Source: Clostridium ragsdalei P11
GTDB lineage: Bacteria > Bacillota > Clostridia > Clostridiales > Clostridiaceae
DNA length: 64,000 bases
Reading direction: 5' to 3'
Assembly (NCBI RefSeq): GCF_001675165.1
Contig: NZ_LROS01000003.1
Span: 49,804-113,803, forward strand
Shown: positions 1 to 8,559 of the stretch, piece by piece
How positions within the stretch are numbered: position 1 is the stretch's first letter
How the letters are laid out: each line of letters opens with the position of its first letter
Position numbers and translations under genes: made by a program
The notes under the pieces: generated by a model
The model's database searches: none
What the model saw: only the letters and a program-made list of their open reading frames with translations
What the model was told of the DNA's origin: nothing

Positions 1-72
1 GTGCAGAAAAAAGAGCTTGAAATATTGGATATAATTTAGTATTCCTCATTTATAACACTCCTAATTTAAAAA

Positions 73-345
73 TTATTCCCAAAATTTATCAATGGCATTA
101 TTCAAATTATCTAAGACCTCTTTATCATTTTTTTCAACTGCATCCTTCACACAATGATTGATATGATCTTTCAATATTACTTTTCCTGTATTATTGAGTG
201 CAGATCTTACTGCAGATATTTGAATAATGACTTCACTACAGTCCCTTCCTTCTTCTACCATACGCTTTACAGCCTCCAGATGTCCAATTATCCTGGATAA
301 TCTATTTACAACTGCTTTATTATTTGGATGATTGTGTTTTTCCAT
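73..345 (-). CDS. csoR: CsoR/FrmR-family metal-sensing repressor
   Basis: A 90-residue all-helical DUF156/CsoR-type repressor. The family copper-ligand triad is visible as Cys36, His61 and Cys65, which favours Cu(I) sensing over the formaldehyde or persulfide branches. Start ATG at 345 follows a taaggag ribosome binding site. A sigma-A promoter and a GC-rich palindrome of the CsoR operator type lie directly upstream (361-411), so autorepression is likely. No copper ATPase or chaperone gene is seen in the visible sequence downstream, which stops 72 bases after the stop codon, so the target operon may lie outside the window. Family call is firm; the metal is inferred from the triad. Confidence 0.9.
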   Translation of the reverse strand: MEKHNHPNNKAVVNRLSRIIGHLEAVKRMVEEGRDCSEVIIQISAVRSALNNTGKVILKDHINHCVKDAVEKNDKEVLDNLNNAIDKFWE

Positions 346-360
346 ATAAACATCTCCTTA

Positions 361-376
361 TCCCCCTATAGGGGTT
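361..376. promoter_or_regulatory. Probable CsoR operator
   Basis: Palindrome CCCC-TATA-GGGG at 363-374 flanked by T/A-rich bases, between the -10 element and the csoR ribosome binding site. It resembles known GC-rich CsoR operators (C-run, four-base spacer, G-run). Binding would cover the transcription start. Confidence 0.75.
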
Positions 377-382
377 ATTTTA

Positions 383-411
383 ATTATAATACATCATACT
401 TTTATTGTAAA
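383..411 (-). promoter_or_regulatory. csoR sigma-A promoter
   Basis: Minus-strand -35 TTTACA (406-411) and -10 TATAAT (383-388) with a 17-base spacer, just upstream of the palindromic operator. Confidence 0.75.
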
Positions 412-418
412 TAGTGTT

Positions 419-444
419 AAAAAAACAAGCCCCCTTATGGGGCC
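419..444 (-). terminator. Terminator after the beta-CASP nuclease gene
   Basis: A GC-rich hairpin (AGGCCCC / GGGGGCT on the minus strand) followed by a T-rich run, placed seven bases after the stop codon of the gene that ends at 451. Confidence 0.8.
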
Positions 445-450
445 TGATCT

Positions 451-2928
451 CTACCATTTTAACGTGCATCCAGTTTTATACTCAAATTCTTTCTTTACAT
501 CCTCCATATTTTCTACATTATCATCTTCTAATTTTAATTCCACACTTAAATCACTGCTATTAAAAGACGGATTTTTCTTCAAATCTATCCCTTTACTTTT
601 ACAAAGTATAGATGCAATTTGCAATATTTCATTTTGATTTGCACTATTTGCTACTTTCATATTCCACCCTGTAAGGCGAACTAATTCCTCTATGTTTTTT
701 TTATACTTTTTACCAATTACAGGGCTTATAAATGTAAGTTCTATATATCTTCCCTTAGGATTCGACTTTACACTTTTTTTGTAAGGCCTAAACTGTTCTC
801 TTTCAAAAGTTTCATCTATTATATTTAAAGCTTTATTTTGTTCCATCATTTCGCACTCATCTTCAGCTTTAATAATCGTACTATCTTTTAGATCTATTCC
901 TGGAGATTGTACTAATACTTGAAGTCCTGTAATGTTTTCAATTTCAGATAATTTTTCTTTTTCCACATTACATTTAGAATTCAGCATAACTACAACCTGA
1001 TTTTCTCCTAATCTATAAGATATTTTTTTAATAGATACATCCTGTAAATTTATCCTTACAACTTCGGAAACTGCATTTATATTTACAGCATTATTTATTT
1101 CTACCTTCCACTTAACCTCTTCTTCAAATTTTTTTATCTCCTCGTATATACTCTTATCAACTACAGCTGGAAAATCAAAATTTAAAATCACCTTTTTCTG
1201 GTCACATATAAAACTAATTTTCTTTGTATTAAATTTATTAAAATATTTATCTGCAGCTTCTTTTAATTCATTTAATTTGATCTCATTATTTTTTAAATTC
1301 TGAGAGACCTTATCCTCAGGATTGATTTTAAATAGAAACAATCTCCTTGTGTCACTTTCAAAATAAGGACATTCTACTATAATTCTTTGAAAATCTTCTA
1401 AAGCATTTTTGCTCTTGTTATTTCCCTTCCATATAAATATAAGTTCTTCTAATGTAAAAAGTCTTTCACCGTAATTATAAAGTACGAACTCCCATAACCT
1501 TTTTACATTATTTTCATCCATTTCTTCACAACAGTTCATAACTTTATCAATACTTTTTTTCCACTGTTTTCTTGGATTTTTTATATTTATTTCATAAACT
1601 TCGCTGCACCTAGGTGCATATACCCTTCCTCTTACATCTTTTGAAAGCTCTTTTGACAAGTTTTCCACTACCTCTTCATTTCCATGAACTAGAAATATAT
1701 TTTTAGGTGTTAAAAAATCTATAAGAGATTTTATTTCATATTTATCACTGTGGGCGGAAAGTCCTACTTTTTCTACCTTGCAATTTACAGGAACAGTTTT
1801 TTCATTTATGTAAAGTTTTTTGTCCTCTTCTTCATCTAAAAGATTTAGTAATTTTCTTCCCGGGGATTCCTCGTCCTGATATCCCGTTATAACTATGTAC
1901 CCATTTTCCATAGGGGCTATTTTTTCTGCATAATATTGACTGTACCCTCCAGTAAGCATTCCTGAACTTGACACTATTACACAAGGCCTATCGTCTTTTA
2001 ATATCTCTTCTCTAAGTTTATTATTATCTACTGCAATTATATTGTCATCATAAAAAGGTTCAATTCCTCTGAGTATCTTTTTTCCTAAAGAATTTTTAAG
2101 GTACAGCGGATTTAATTTGTAGGTCCTGTTTATATCCTTTATCATACCATCCACATAAACTTTAATATCTTTTAATATATTTTTATTTACTGCTTTTTTT
2201 ATAATAAGAAGCACTTCCTGAGCCCTTCCAAGAGCAAAAGCAGGAATAAGCATTTTCCCCTTTTTTTCTATACAGTCACTTATTATATTAATGAGTTTTT
2301 CCTCTTCCACTTCTCTATTTGAATGAAGTCTATCTCCATAAGTGGATTCGAAGATTGCTGCATCTGGCCTTAGTTTTGGAACTTTCAACCCTTCCACAGT
2401 TTTTTGTGAAAATATTGAGAAATCTCCAGAATAAAATAATGATCCCTCTGGAGTTGTAATATAAATACAAGCAGCTCCTGCTATATGTCCTGCTGTATAA
2501 AAAGTAAGTTTTATATTTTCAAATATAGAAAATTCCACCATATAATTTATAGGAAATACACGATTTAACATGCTTATAACGTCTCCTTCAGCATAAAGCG
2601 GAATCTCTCCTTCCCTATTTTTCATTATTTTTAAACTATCATACAAAAGTACTTTCATTAAATCCTTTGTCATCCTAGTTGTATATATTCTAGCCCCTGG
2701 ATATTCCTTACTTATTATAGGCAGAGAACCTATGTGATCCATATGAGCATGACTTACAATTATAACATCTACTCCTCCCTGATCTTGAATTGATTTAAAA
2801 TCCGGTAGGGTATCTTTAGAGGAACTCTGTCTTATGCCGCAATCAAGAAGTATATTTTTATTATATATGTTCAAAAGGATACAACTTCCACCTACTTCTC
2901 TAGCTCCTCCTAAAAATGAAATGTTCAT
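451..2928 (-). CDS. MBL-fold/beta-CASP RNase-like hydrolase
   Basis: An 825-residue metallo-beta-lactamase-fold protein of the beta-CASP/CPSF73 type, expected to act as a cytoplasmic RNA nuclease. The zinc motif HAHMDH is at residues 60-65. Other family features are an N-terminal LGGAREVGGSC, SGDFS near 168, SSSGMLTGG near 320, LSAHSDK near 392 and LVHGNEE near 417. The first 450 or so residues match the usual family length. The C-terminal half is a long charged extension that I do not recognise, making the protein much longer than RNase J or typical KH-type homologues. The start is supported by GGAGAGGTG upstream of ATG 2928. Monocistronic, with its own terminator. Substrate unknown. Confidence 0.85.
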   Translation of the reverse strand: MNISFLGGAREVGGSCILLNIYNKNILLDCGIRQSSSKDTLPDFKSIQDQGGVDVIIVSHAHMDHIGSLPIISKEYPGARIYTTRMTKDLMKVLLYDSLKIMKNREGEIPLYAEGDVISMLNRVFPINYMVEFSIFENIKLTFYTAGHIAGAACIYITTPEGSLFYSGDFSIFSQKTVEGLKVPKLRPDAAIFESTYGDRLHSNREVEEEKLINIISDCIEKKGKMLIPAFALGRAQEVLLIIKKAVNKNILKDIKVYVDGMIKDINRTYKLNPLYLKNSLGKKILRGIEPFYDDNIIAVDNNKLREEILKDDRPCVIVSSSGMLTGGYSQYYAEKIAPMENGYIVITGYQDEESPGRKLLNLLDEEEDKKLYINEKTVPVNCKVEKVGLSAHSDKYEIKSLIDFLTPKNIFLVHGNEEVVENLSKELSKDVRGRVYAPRCSEVYEINIKNPRKQWKKSIDKVMNCCEEMDENNVKRLWEFVLYNYGERLFTLEELIFIWKGNNKSKNALEDFQRIIVECPYFESDTRRLFLFKINPEDKVSQNLKNNEIKLNELKEAADKYFNKFNTKKISFICDQKKVILNFDFPAVVDKSIYEEIKKFEEEVKWKVEINNAVNINAVSEVVRINLQDVSIKKISYRLGENQVVVMLNSKCNVEKEKLSEIENITGLQVLVQSPGIDLKDSTIIKAEDECEMMEQNKALNIIDETFEREQFRPYKKSVKSNPKGRYIELTFISPVIGKKYKKNIEELVRLTGWNMKVANSANQNEILQIASILCKSKGIDLKKNPSFNSSDLSVELKLEDDNVENMEDVKKEFEYKTGCTLKW

Positions 2929-3079
2929 GTTGGTCTATCACCTCTCCTTTTTTATCCTTTACAACTTTATAATTATTATATCCTATAGAATTGCAAAGTA
3001 AAAATTAGATTTGTTATTTTACGCACTTGCCTAAGATTTATACATAAAATATACTGTGATTAATTTTATAGGAGAAATT

Positions 3080-3586
3080 ATGAGTTATAGAGATACTTCA
3101 TCCTACTCTAGAACTTCAGCTATAAATTATGCAATAAAGTACGCCCTCACCCCCAATCCAAACTACAAATATTTTTCCATATACTAAACTATCGGCGGCG
3201 ACTGCACAAATTTCACTTCACAGTGCTTGCATGCAGGAGGAGCGCCTATGGTCTTTTCAGGTAAAAACACCTGGTGGTATAACATTAGAACTAATAAATG
3301 GTCAGTTTCCTGGACCGTGGCAGGTTCTCTTTACTGGTATTTAAAAATTAACGCTGAAAAAAATTCCTACGGCATAAAAGGAAGAGAAGTGCCTTCTATT
3401 TCTTCTCTTGAGATAGGCGATCTAATATTTTATCGAAATAGTAAAGGTACAATAGCTCATTCTGCCATCATCACTTCTTTCCGTAACGGTCGGCCACTCA
3501 TATCCCAGCATACTTTTAATGCCTTAAACATAACTTACGTAAAAGATTGGGCATCTAAAATGCACTTTATGAAAATATGGCTATAA
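3080..3586 (+). pseudogene. Amidase-domain (Amidase_6-like) protein, broken by an in-frame TAA
   Basis: A good ATG at 3080 (GGAG upstream) opens a reading frame that hits TAA at 3185-3187 and then continues in the same frame to 3586. The part after the stop begins with GGDCTNFTSQCLHAGG, the cysteine motif of the putative amidase (PF12671-type) domain, and later holds LEIGDLIFY and AHSAIIT, the conserved Asp/His region. The catalytic Cys lies after the stop codon, so the first ORF alone cannot be active. An ATG at 3227 could give a shorter product, but it would lack the cysteine motif. I infer a recent nonsense mutation in a cell-wall-related hydrolase. Confidence 0.75.
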
Positions 3587-3662
3587 AATTTTGTTTACAA
3601 TGCCTATTATAAAAGTATATAATATCTCTATGTAGATAAGAAAAATGGGTGGTTTGATAAAC

Positions 3663-4373
3663 ATGATAGCAGTTATAGTAAACTTTATTTCCATAATAAT
3701 AGGAAGTATAATTGGAATATTTTTAAAAAATGGTATACCAGAAAAAGTTAAGGAAAGCGTTTTTAGTGGACTTGCTTTATGTGTTCTATACATTGGAATT
3801 TCAGGTTCCTTAAAGACAAATAATGTACTTACTCTAATAATATCCATAGTAATAGGTACAATTTTAGGAGAACTAATAGATATAGATAAACATATAACAA
3901 GTCTAGGAAATTTAATAGAAAGTAAATTTAAAACTAAAGGTGGAAAGATATCAGAAGGGTTCGTAACGTCAAGCCTTTTATTTTGTGTAGGAGCCATGGC
4001 AATAGTCGGATCTCTAGAAGCAGGTCTTGATGGAAATTACAAAACACTTTTTGCAAAATCCGTAATAGATGGAGTTTCCGCAATTATTTTTTCCTCTTCC
4101 TTAGGCATTGGTGTAATGATTTCATCTGTAAGTGTACTTATATACCAGGGTGCTATAACCCTTGGAGCAGTGTTTTTAAAAAGTGTACTGACGAGCTCAG
4201 TTATTGCTGATATGACTGGAATAGGAAGCCTCCTCATTATTGGACTTGCCCTAAATATGCTTAACATAACTAAAATAAAAATAGCAAATTTGCTGCCTTC
4301 AGTCTTTATGCCAATTTTTGCATACATAATTTATACTAACTTTCATCACTTTTTATCCTATATTCCATTTTAA
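3663..4373 (+). CDS. DUF554 family membrane protein
   Basis: A hydrophobic protein of about 236 residues of the DUF554 (YdfK-like) family, with roughly six to seven membrane segments and glycine-rich stretches such as IIIGSIIGIFLK near the N-terminus and GAMAIVGSLEAGLDGN mid-protein. An earlier ATG at 3645 is in frame, but GGGTGG at 3647-3652 places the ribosome binding site about ten bases before ATG 3663, so I prefer 3663. Function is unknown in the family; a transport role is only a guess. It is followed by a long stretch of repeats with no gene. Confidence 0.85.
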   Translation: MIAVIVNFISIIIGSIIGIFLKNGIPEKVKESVFSGLALCVLYIGISGSLKTNNVLTLIISIVIGTILGELIDIDKHITSLGNLIESKFKTKGGKISEGFVTSSLLFCVGAMAIVGSLEAGLDGNYKTLFAKSVIDGVSAIIFSSSLGIGVMISSVSVLIYQGAITLGAVFLKSVLTSSVIADMTGIGSLLIIGLALNMLNITKIKIANLLPSVFMPIFAYIIYTNFHHFLSYIPF

Positions 4374-4447
4374 ACATTGTAAATAAAAATTTAACATATA
4401 CTTACAAATTTCAACTAGAACTTTTCGTACGATGTTACTTCTAAAAA

Positions 4448-4580
4448 TAAACAGAGTTCTTGGTTTCAGACGTTATTCCCCACTTTATAAGGAAATCATA
4501 TATTCCAAATATTTGATTTAGCGACAGTCGCTTTCGCTGTGTGCGATAGGTATTACGGTTGGTAGCCATCGGATAAATGT
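4448..4580 (-). repeat. Dispersed repeat, copy 1
   Basis: Read on the minus strand it starts TTTATCCGATGGCTA, contains CGCACACAGCGAAAGCGACT, passes GTGGGGAATAA and ends CCAAGAACTCTGTTTA. The copy at 36084-36230 shares the same blocks in order. The copy at 5788-5925 shares the ends but has a different middle. Confidence 0.7.
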
Positions 4581-4616
4581 ATATGAAGAGATACTTTACT
4601 GTATATTTTCTAACTT

Positions 4617-4872
4617 AAAAATCAACTTATACGCAGGCATATCTTTAAGTTAAGAATTAATAATGAAAAGTTAATAGTAAAAGATGATTTTTAGCTATCG
4701 CAAAAAATCTTTAAATTTATATAAATCAGCAATGTTTCGCTTTAGCAAAACGAGTTGTGAAGAGCTTAATCAAAGATTTTTTGTAGTACAACGGAAAAAA
4801 ATCCACATTAACTATTAATTCTTCATTCTTAACTATTAATTAAAAATATTTAAAGTATAAGTTGATTTTTAA
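4617..4872. repeat. Small element with 16-bp terminal inverted repeats
   Basis: AAAAATCAACTTATAC at 4617-4632 is repeated inverted at 4857-4872. The interior is AT-rich and non-coding, with repeated TTAACTATTAATT-like words. This fits a miniature inverted-repeat element, but no target duplication is clear. Confidence 0.5.
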
Positions 4873-4892
4873 AAGTAACACTATATGGGTTA

Positions 4893-5140
4893 TTCTAGCT
4901 TGAAATTTTAACTTATACATGAAATATAATGACAAAATTGAAATCACATTTAAAAACTTTTTTAAATAAGTCTTAGCTTGGTATTTTAGAAAACCTTAGG
5001 AACTTAGATATGTTTGAGGTACGAGTTTATCTAAGTTCCTTTAGTTTTTCAAAATGCCAAGCTTTAGACTTATTAAAAGTTTTTATAGTGATGGAATTTG
5101 TCATTATATGATATTGTATAAGTGAACTTTCAACCTAGAA
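4893..5140. repeat. 248-bp long imperfect palindrome
   Basis: The outer ends TTCTAG and CTAGAA pair. Further in, AACTTATAC pairs with GTATAAGTGAA, ATATAATGAC with GTCATTATAT, AATAAGTC with GACTTATT, AGCTTGGTATTTT with AAAATGCCAAGCT, and GGAACTTAGATA with TATCTAAGTTCC. Arms of about 110 bases would form one giant hairpin. It ends four bases before the nitroreductase stop codon and may double as its terminator. Confidence 0.8.
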
Positions 5141-5144
5141 ATAT

Positions 5145-5723
5145 CTAAATGTCTAAGATTATATCTTCTAAACTTCTTTTTGGTACATGGTGAACCTTAT
5201 TCTCATCTCTCCAGTACTTCACATCATTATTTGAATCCATAGCTTCTATAACCACTTGTTCCTTTGGCTTTCCAAGAGCTACTACCAATATAATTTCATA
5301 TTTTTCATCCAAATTAAGACTTAACTTTAATTCTTTTTTATTCACATTTCCAAGCATACATCCGCCAAATCCTTTTTCTACAGCTCCCAGTAAAATAGTT
5401 TGAGCTGCTATTCCAGGATCAAATGATGGACTTTTACTAATAGACGTGTCATTAAGTATAACAATGTAACCACTTGGTTTTTCTCCTTCTTCAGGTCCAT
5501 TCCAATCCTTTAAGTACCCTGCCCAACCCAAAGTCTTAAATATTTTTTCATTATTATCTTTGGTATTTGATATAACATATTTTAGTGGCTGCAAATTTGA
5601 ACCTGATGCTGACAATCTAGCAAGGTTTACTAACTCCTTTAAAGTTTCCACAGTTATTTTTTCATCCTGATAGAATCTTCTACAGGATCTATTTTTTAAA
5701 ACTAGTTCTTTTATCATATTCAT
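5145..5723 (-). CDS. Nitroreductase-family flavoprotein
   Basis: A 192-residue nitroreductase-fold protein, expected to bind FMN and reduce small electrophiles with NAD(P)H. The N-terminal NRSCRRFYQDEKI matches the family RRSxRxF phosphate-binding start, with SGSNLQP near 42 and GGCMLGNVNKKEL near 120. The C-terminal VVALGKPKE block is the usual final strand. Length is normal. Start ATG 5723 is preceded by TTGGAGGGATGA. Substrate is not predictable. Palindromic repeat elements flank it on both sides. Confidence 0.85.
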   Translation of the reverse strand: MNMIKELVLKNRSCRRFYQDEKITVETLKELVNLARLSASGSNLQPLKYVISNTKDNNEKIFKTLGWAGYLKDWNGPEEGEKPSGYIVILNDTSISKSPSFDPGIAAQTILLGAVEKGFGGCMLGNVNKKELKLSLNLDEKYEIILVVALGKPKEQVVIEAMDSNNDVKYWRDENKVHHVPKRSLEDIILDI

Positions 5724-5744
5724 CCCTCCAAACTAATAACTTAA

Positions 5745-6011
5745 GGCATTTGAAAGAAAATAACAAGTCAAAGATACGAAGAATGTTTTTTATCCGATGA
5801 CTAACCCGCTCTAATACTCACACTTTTCCAAGTGTGAGTAAAGAGCGGCTATGTCCCTGGATAACAATTTCTAAGCATCAAGTGCCAAGAACTTTGTTTA
5901 TCAGACAAGGAGGCAGGTTCCACAGATAGTGAATCCTATCTAAGGGTTCTACCGACGCAGTATGATAAAAAATAGGCTAGCATACTGACTTGTTATTTCT
6001 TTGAAAATGCC
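5745..6011. repeat. 267-bp element with ~25-bp terminal inverted repeats enclosing repeat copy 3
   Basis: GGCATTTGAAAGAAAATAAC at 5745 and its near complement ending GAAAATGCC at 6011 form the ends. Inside are a strong hairpin (CTCACACTT / AAGTGTGAG within CCGCTCT / AGAGCGG, about 5807-5850) and blocks TTTATCCGATGACTA and CCAAGAACTTTGTTTATC shared with the 4.5 kb copy. The 5724-6157 interval holds no gene. Confidence 0.7.
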
Positions 6012-6157
6012 TAATATCATTACAAGTATCATATCTCTAAACAAATTGAATATCAATCAAATATAGTAAATACAAAGGTAACATTGAATTATATCTCCTG
6101 TTACTATAAAATTATATGTAGTAAATATTATTCATAAAAAGGGGGAGCTAGAATACA

Positions 6158-7138
6158 ATGAAAGTTTTGGCATATAGTCATAGACAAGATGAAACTGAAT
6201 ATTTCAAAAAATTCAGTGAAAAATACGACGTGGAGGTTGTATTGTGTGATGATCCACCAACTATGGAAAATGCAGACTTGGCCAAAGGATTTGACTGCAT
6301 CAGCATTATCACAACTAAAATTTCAGATAAATTAGTAGAAAAATTTCATGAAATTGGAGTAAAATTTATATCCACAAGAACAATAGGATATGACCATATA
6401 GACATAAAAAAGGCGAAAGAGCTAGGTGTCCATATAGGCAATGTAAACTATTCACCAAATAGTGTAGCCGATTATACAATTATGATGATTCTTATGGCTA
6501 TAAGAAAAATGAAAGCTATTATGGAACGAAGTAATGTACAGGATTATTCTTTAAAAGGTGTTCAAGGTAAAGAGCTTCACAATTTAACTGTAGGTGTTAT
6601 TGGTACAGGAAGAATTGGCCGTGCAGTTATAAGTCGTTTAAGTGGATTCGGCTGCAAAATATTGGCTTATGATTTATACGAAAATGAAGAAATAAAGAAG
6701 TATGTTACATATGTTACACTAGAAGATCTCTTTAAAAACAGTGACATTATTACAATGCATGCACCTGCAACAGATGACAATTATCACATGATAAATAAGG
6801 ATTCCATAGCACTTATGAAAGATGGTACATTTATTATCAATATAGCCCGAGGCTCACTTATCAATACTGAAGATCTCATAGACGCCATTGAAAATAAAAA
6901 AATTGGTGGTGCAGCTATAGACGTTATTGAAAATGAATTCGGACTTTGCTATAACGATTTAAAATGTGAGATACTAGATAAAAGGGAAATGGCAATTTTA
7001 AAGTCTTTTCCAAATGTAATTGTTACACCTCACACAGCGTTTTATACAGATCAAGCTGTAAGTGACATGGTAGAACATTCTATTTTAAGTTGTGTTTTAT
7101 TCATGGAAGGCAAAGAAAATCCATGGCAAATTGAATAA
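6158..7138 (+). CDS. D-isomer-specific 2-hydroxyacid dehydrogenase (D-lactate dehydrogenase type)
   Basis: A 326-residue NAD-dependent dehydrogenase interconverting a 2-oxoacid and a D-2-hydroxyacid. The Rossmann motif GTGRIG is at 149-154. The catalytic triad is visible as Arg in NIARGSLI near 230, Glu in VIENE near 260 and His in VTPHTAFY near 292. YDHID near 78 and NSVADYT near 101 also fit the D-LDH/VanH-like branch. The start follows GGGGGAG. It is monocistronic with its own terminator. D-lactate, phenyllactate or a branched hydroxyacid are all possible products. Confidence 0.85.
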   Translation: MKVLAYSHRQDETEYFKKFSEKYDVEVVLCDDPPTMENADLAKGFDCISIITTKISDKLVEKFHEIGVKFISTRTIGYDHIDIKKAKELGVHIGNVNYSPNSVADYTIMMILMAIRKMKAIMERSNVQDYSLKGVQGKELHNLTVGVIGTGRIGRAVISRLSGFGCKILAYDLYENEEIKKYVTYVTLEDLFKNSDIITMHAPATDDNYHMINKDSIALMKDGTFIINIARGSLINTEDLIDAIENKKIGGAAIDVIENEFGLCYNDLKCEILDKREMAILKSFPNVIVTPHTAFYTDQAVSDMVEHSILSCVLFMEGKENPWQIE

Positions 7139-7150
7139 ACAAAAGTTCTT

Positions 7151-7200
7151 ATGCACTCTTCTTTTTTTGATAAAAGAAGAGTGCATTGATTTTAATGTTT
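7151..7200 (+). terminator. Terminator after the hydroxyacid dehydrogenase
   Basis: A 15-base stem ATGCACTCTTCTTTT / AAAAGAAGAGTGCAT, followed by T-rich sequence ending in TTTTTTT. Confidence 0.85.
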
Positions 7201-7258
7201 TTTTATCTTATTTATAGAATATAGAAATCTTAGCAACTAGACTTAAACCATAATCAAG

Positions 7259-7486
7259 TTAAAATCTTGGTAAATCCTTTAAATTTTCAACATCCATAAC
7301 ATCAGGGTCAGCTACTAAATATTCTCCTCCATCTTTACCTTTAAATACACCAACACCTTCAATTATGTGTTCCCTTGCCATCATTATAGCGTGATTTAAA
7401 GGAAGCACTTCTCCATTTTCAAGTAATACATCTGTAATTTTTCCATTTTTATCTTTTCTTACTTTAGTTATTTTTGAATTTTTCAT
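7259..7486 (-). CDS. DUF3892-like small protein
   Basis: A 75-residue protein resembling the DUF3892 family: an N-terminal ITKVRKDKNGKITDVLLENG strand pair, then HAIMMAREHIIEGVGVFKGKDGGEYL and a C-terminal DVENLKDLPRF. Start ATG 7486 is preceded by AGGAGG seven bases away; an upstream in-frame ATG at 7513 lacks such a site. Function of the family is not known. It stands alone between the dehydrogenase terminator and a divergent secreted-protein gene. Confidence 0.8.
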   Translation of the reverse strand: MKNSKITKVRKDKNGKITDVLLENGEVLPLNHAIMMAREHIIEGVGVFKGKDGGEYLVADPDVMDVENLKDLPRF

Positions 7487-7631
7487 TCTATACCTCCTGA
7501 TTAGATATATCATTCATATATATTTTGGTAGAAAACTCAATTACTTATACAACATATTTTTTTATCTTATGATTGCACAATTATAACTTTTCTAATCACA
7601 ATTGAAGTTAATAATGAACTGAGTCTTGTTA

Positions 7632-7660
7632 TTGACAGTACAAAATGTAAGTGATATATT
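7632..7660 (+). promoter_or_regulatory. Strong promoter for the secreted HExxH protein
   Basis: TTGACA at 7632-7637 and TATATT at 7655-7660 with a 17-base spacer. Confidence 0.75.
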
Positions 7661-7686
7661 TATAACATAAGTTAGAAATATATCAC
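7651..7686. promoter_or_regulatory. Inverted repeat overlapping the -10 region
   Basis: GTGATATATT (7651-7660) and AATATATCAC (7677-7686) are exact complements 16 bases apart. They span the -10 element and the expected transcription start. This is the geometry of a repressor operator; a 5'-leader hairpin is the alternative. Confidence 0.55.
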
Positions 7687-7701
7687 TTTGGAGGGGATTT
7701 T

Positions 7702-8454
7702 ATGAAAAAAACTATTATTAAGAGTTCTATAGTATTTATGATAATTTTTGCTTTATTTTTTATAGCATTAAATAAATCAACTGTTCATGCATTAAATTGC
7801 TATACAGTAAGTTTATCAAATTTTAAAGAGGTATCCAAAAACATTTATGTAAAACCAAATACTTCTGATAAAGATATAAATAATATATTGAGTACCATTT
7901 CCAAATCTAAAAACATTGTGTCCAATTTATATGGAAGTTTCAATGCTAAACCTGTCTTTATAATTAGCAAAGATTCAACAGCCTTAAAAAAATTTGGTGT
8001 TGAAAATAAAACAGGAGCTACACAAAAAACTATACTAGGTAGCTACATAGTTCTGGGACCAGAGGGGTTAAATACTAATGTAATTTCTCACGAACTCACT
8101 CACAGTGAGTTCGCCTACAGGATTAATAAAAGTAAAAGTACAAAAATACCTGTGTGGTTTGATGAGGGAATGGCAATGCAAGTAGATAATAGACCTAAAT
8201 ACTCTGAAGAGCAATGGATAAAGAAAACTCAAAATGGCACAAAGGTACCTGATATGAAGACTTTAAATTCATCTACACAATTTTATGCGGCTGATTTAGA
8301 TACAAGAGTGTTAAATTACACTTTGGCAAAGCATGAAGTACATAGATGGTTATCTATTGTAGGTCAAAAAGGTCTATCACAGTTAATTGATGATATTAAT
8401 AATGGTAATAATTTTTACAAGTCTTATAACACTATTGAAAAAATGCCTAAATAG
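7702..8454 (+). CDS. Secreted HExxH metalloprotease-like protein
   Basis: A 250-residue protein with a signal peptide (positive KKTIIK, then a hydrophobic stretch to about residue 30, VHA cleavage). The zinc motif HELTH is at 130-134, followed by WFDEGMA with Glu155 as the likely third ligand. This is the gluzincin (M1/M4-like) arrangement in a compact protein. Start ATG follows GGAGGGG. It is expected to be exported. The physiological substrate is unknown. Promoter and inverted repeat upstream suggest its own regulation. Confidence 0.8.
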   Translation: MKKTIIKSSIVFMIIFALFFIALNKSTVHALNCYTVSLSNFKEVSKNIYVKPNTSDKDINNILSTISKSKNIVSNLYGSFNAKPVFIISKDSTALKKFGVENKTGATQKTILGSYIVLGPEGLNTNVISHELTHSEFAYRINKSKSTKIPVWFDEGMAMQVDNRPKYSEEQWIKKTQNGTKVPDMKTLNSSTQFYAADLDTRVLNYTLAKHEVHRWLSIVGQKGLSQLIDDINNGNNFYKSYNTIEKMPK

Positions 8455-8491
8455 TTACATTTTTATATATAATTGTCCATATCATACACGC

Positions 8492-8529
8492 TAAAAAGCC
8501 CCTATACGGGAACTTTCCGCATAGAGGCA
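8492..8529 (-). terminator. Terminator of the eut operon
   Basis: Minus-strand hairpin GCCTCTATGCGG / CCCGTATAGGGGC followed by TTTTTAG, 31 bases past the eutQ stop. It also lies in the gap after the convergent HExxH gene. Confidence 0.8.
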
Positions 8530-8559
8530 TTATCATTTTAATTCATTAAATATATCTAA

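Larger units (their letters stand above)
4374..4892. other. Gene-free repeat-rich stretch
   Basis: No coding region is supported. It holds a dispersed repeat copy at about 4448-4580 (minus orientation, also seen near 36.1 kb and 5.8 kb) and a second AT-rich element at 4617-4872 bounded by a 16-base inverted repeat. Confidence 0.7.
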
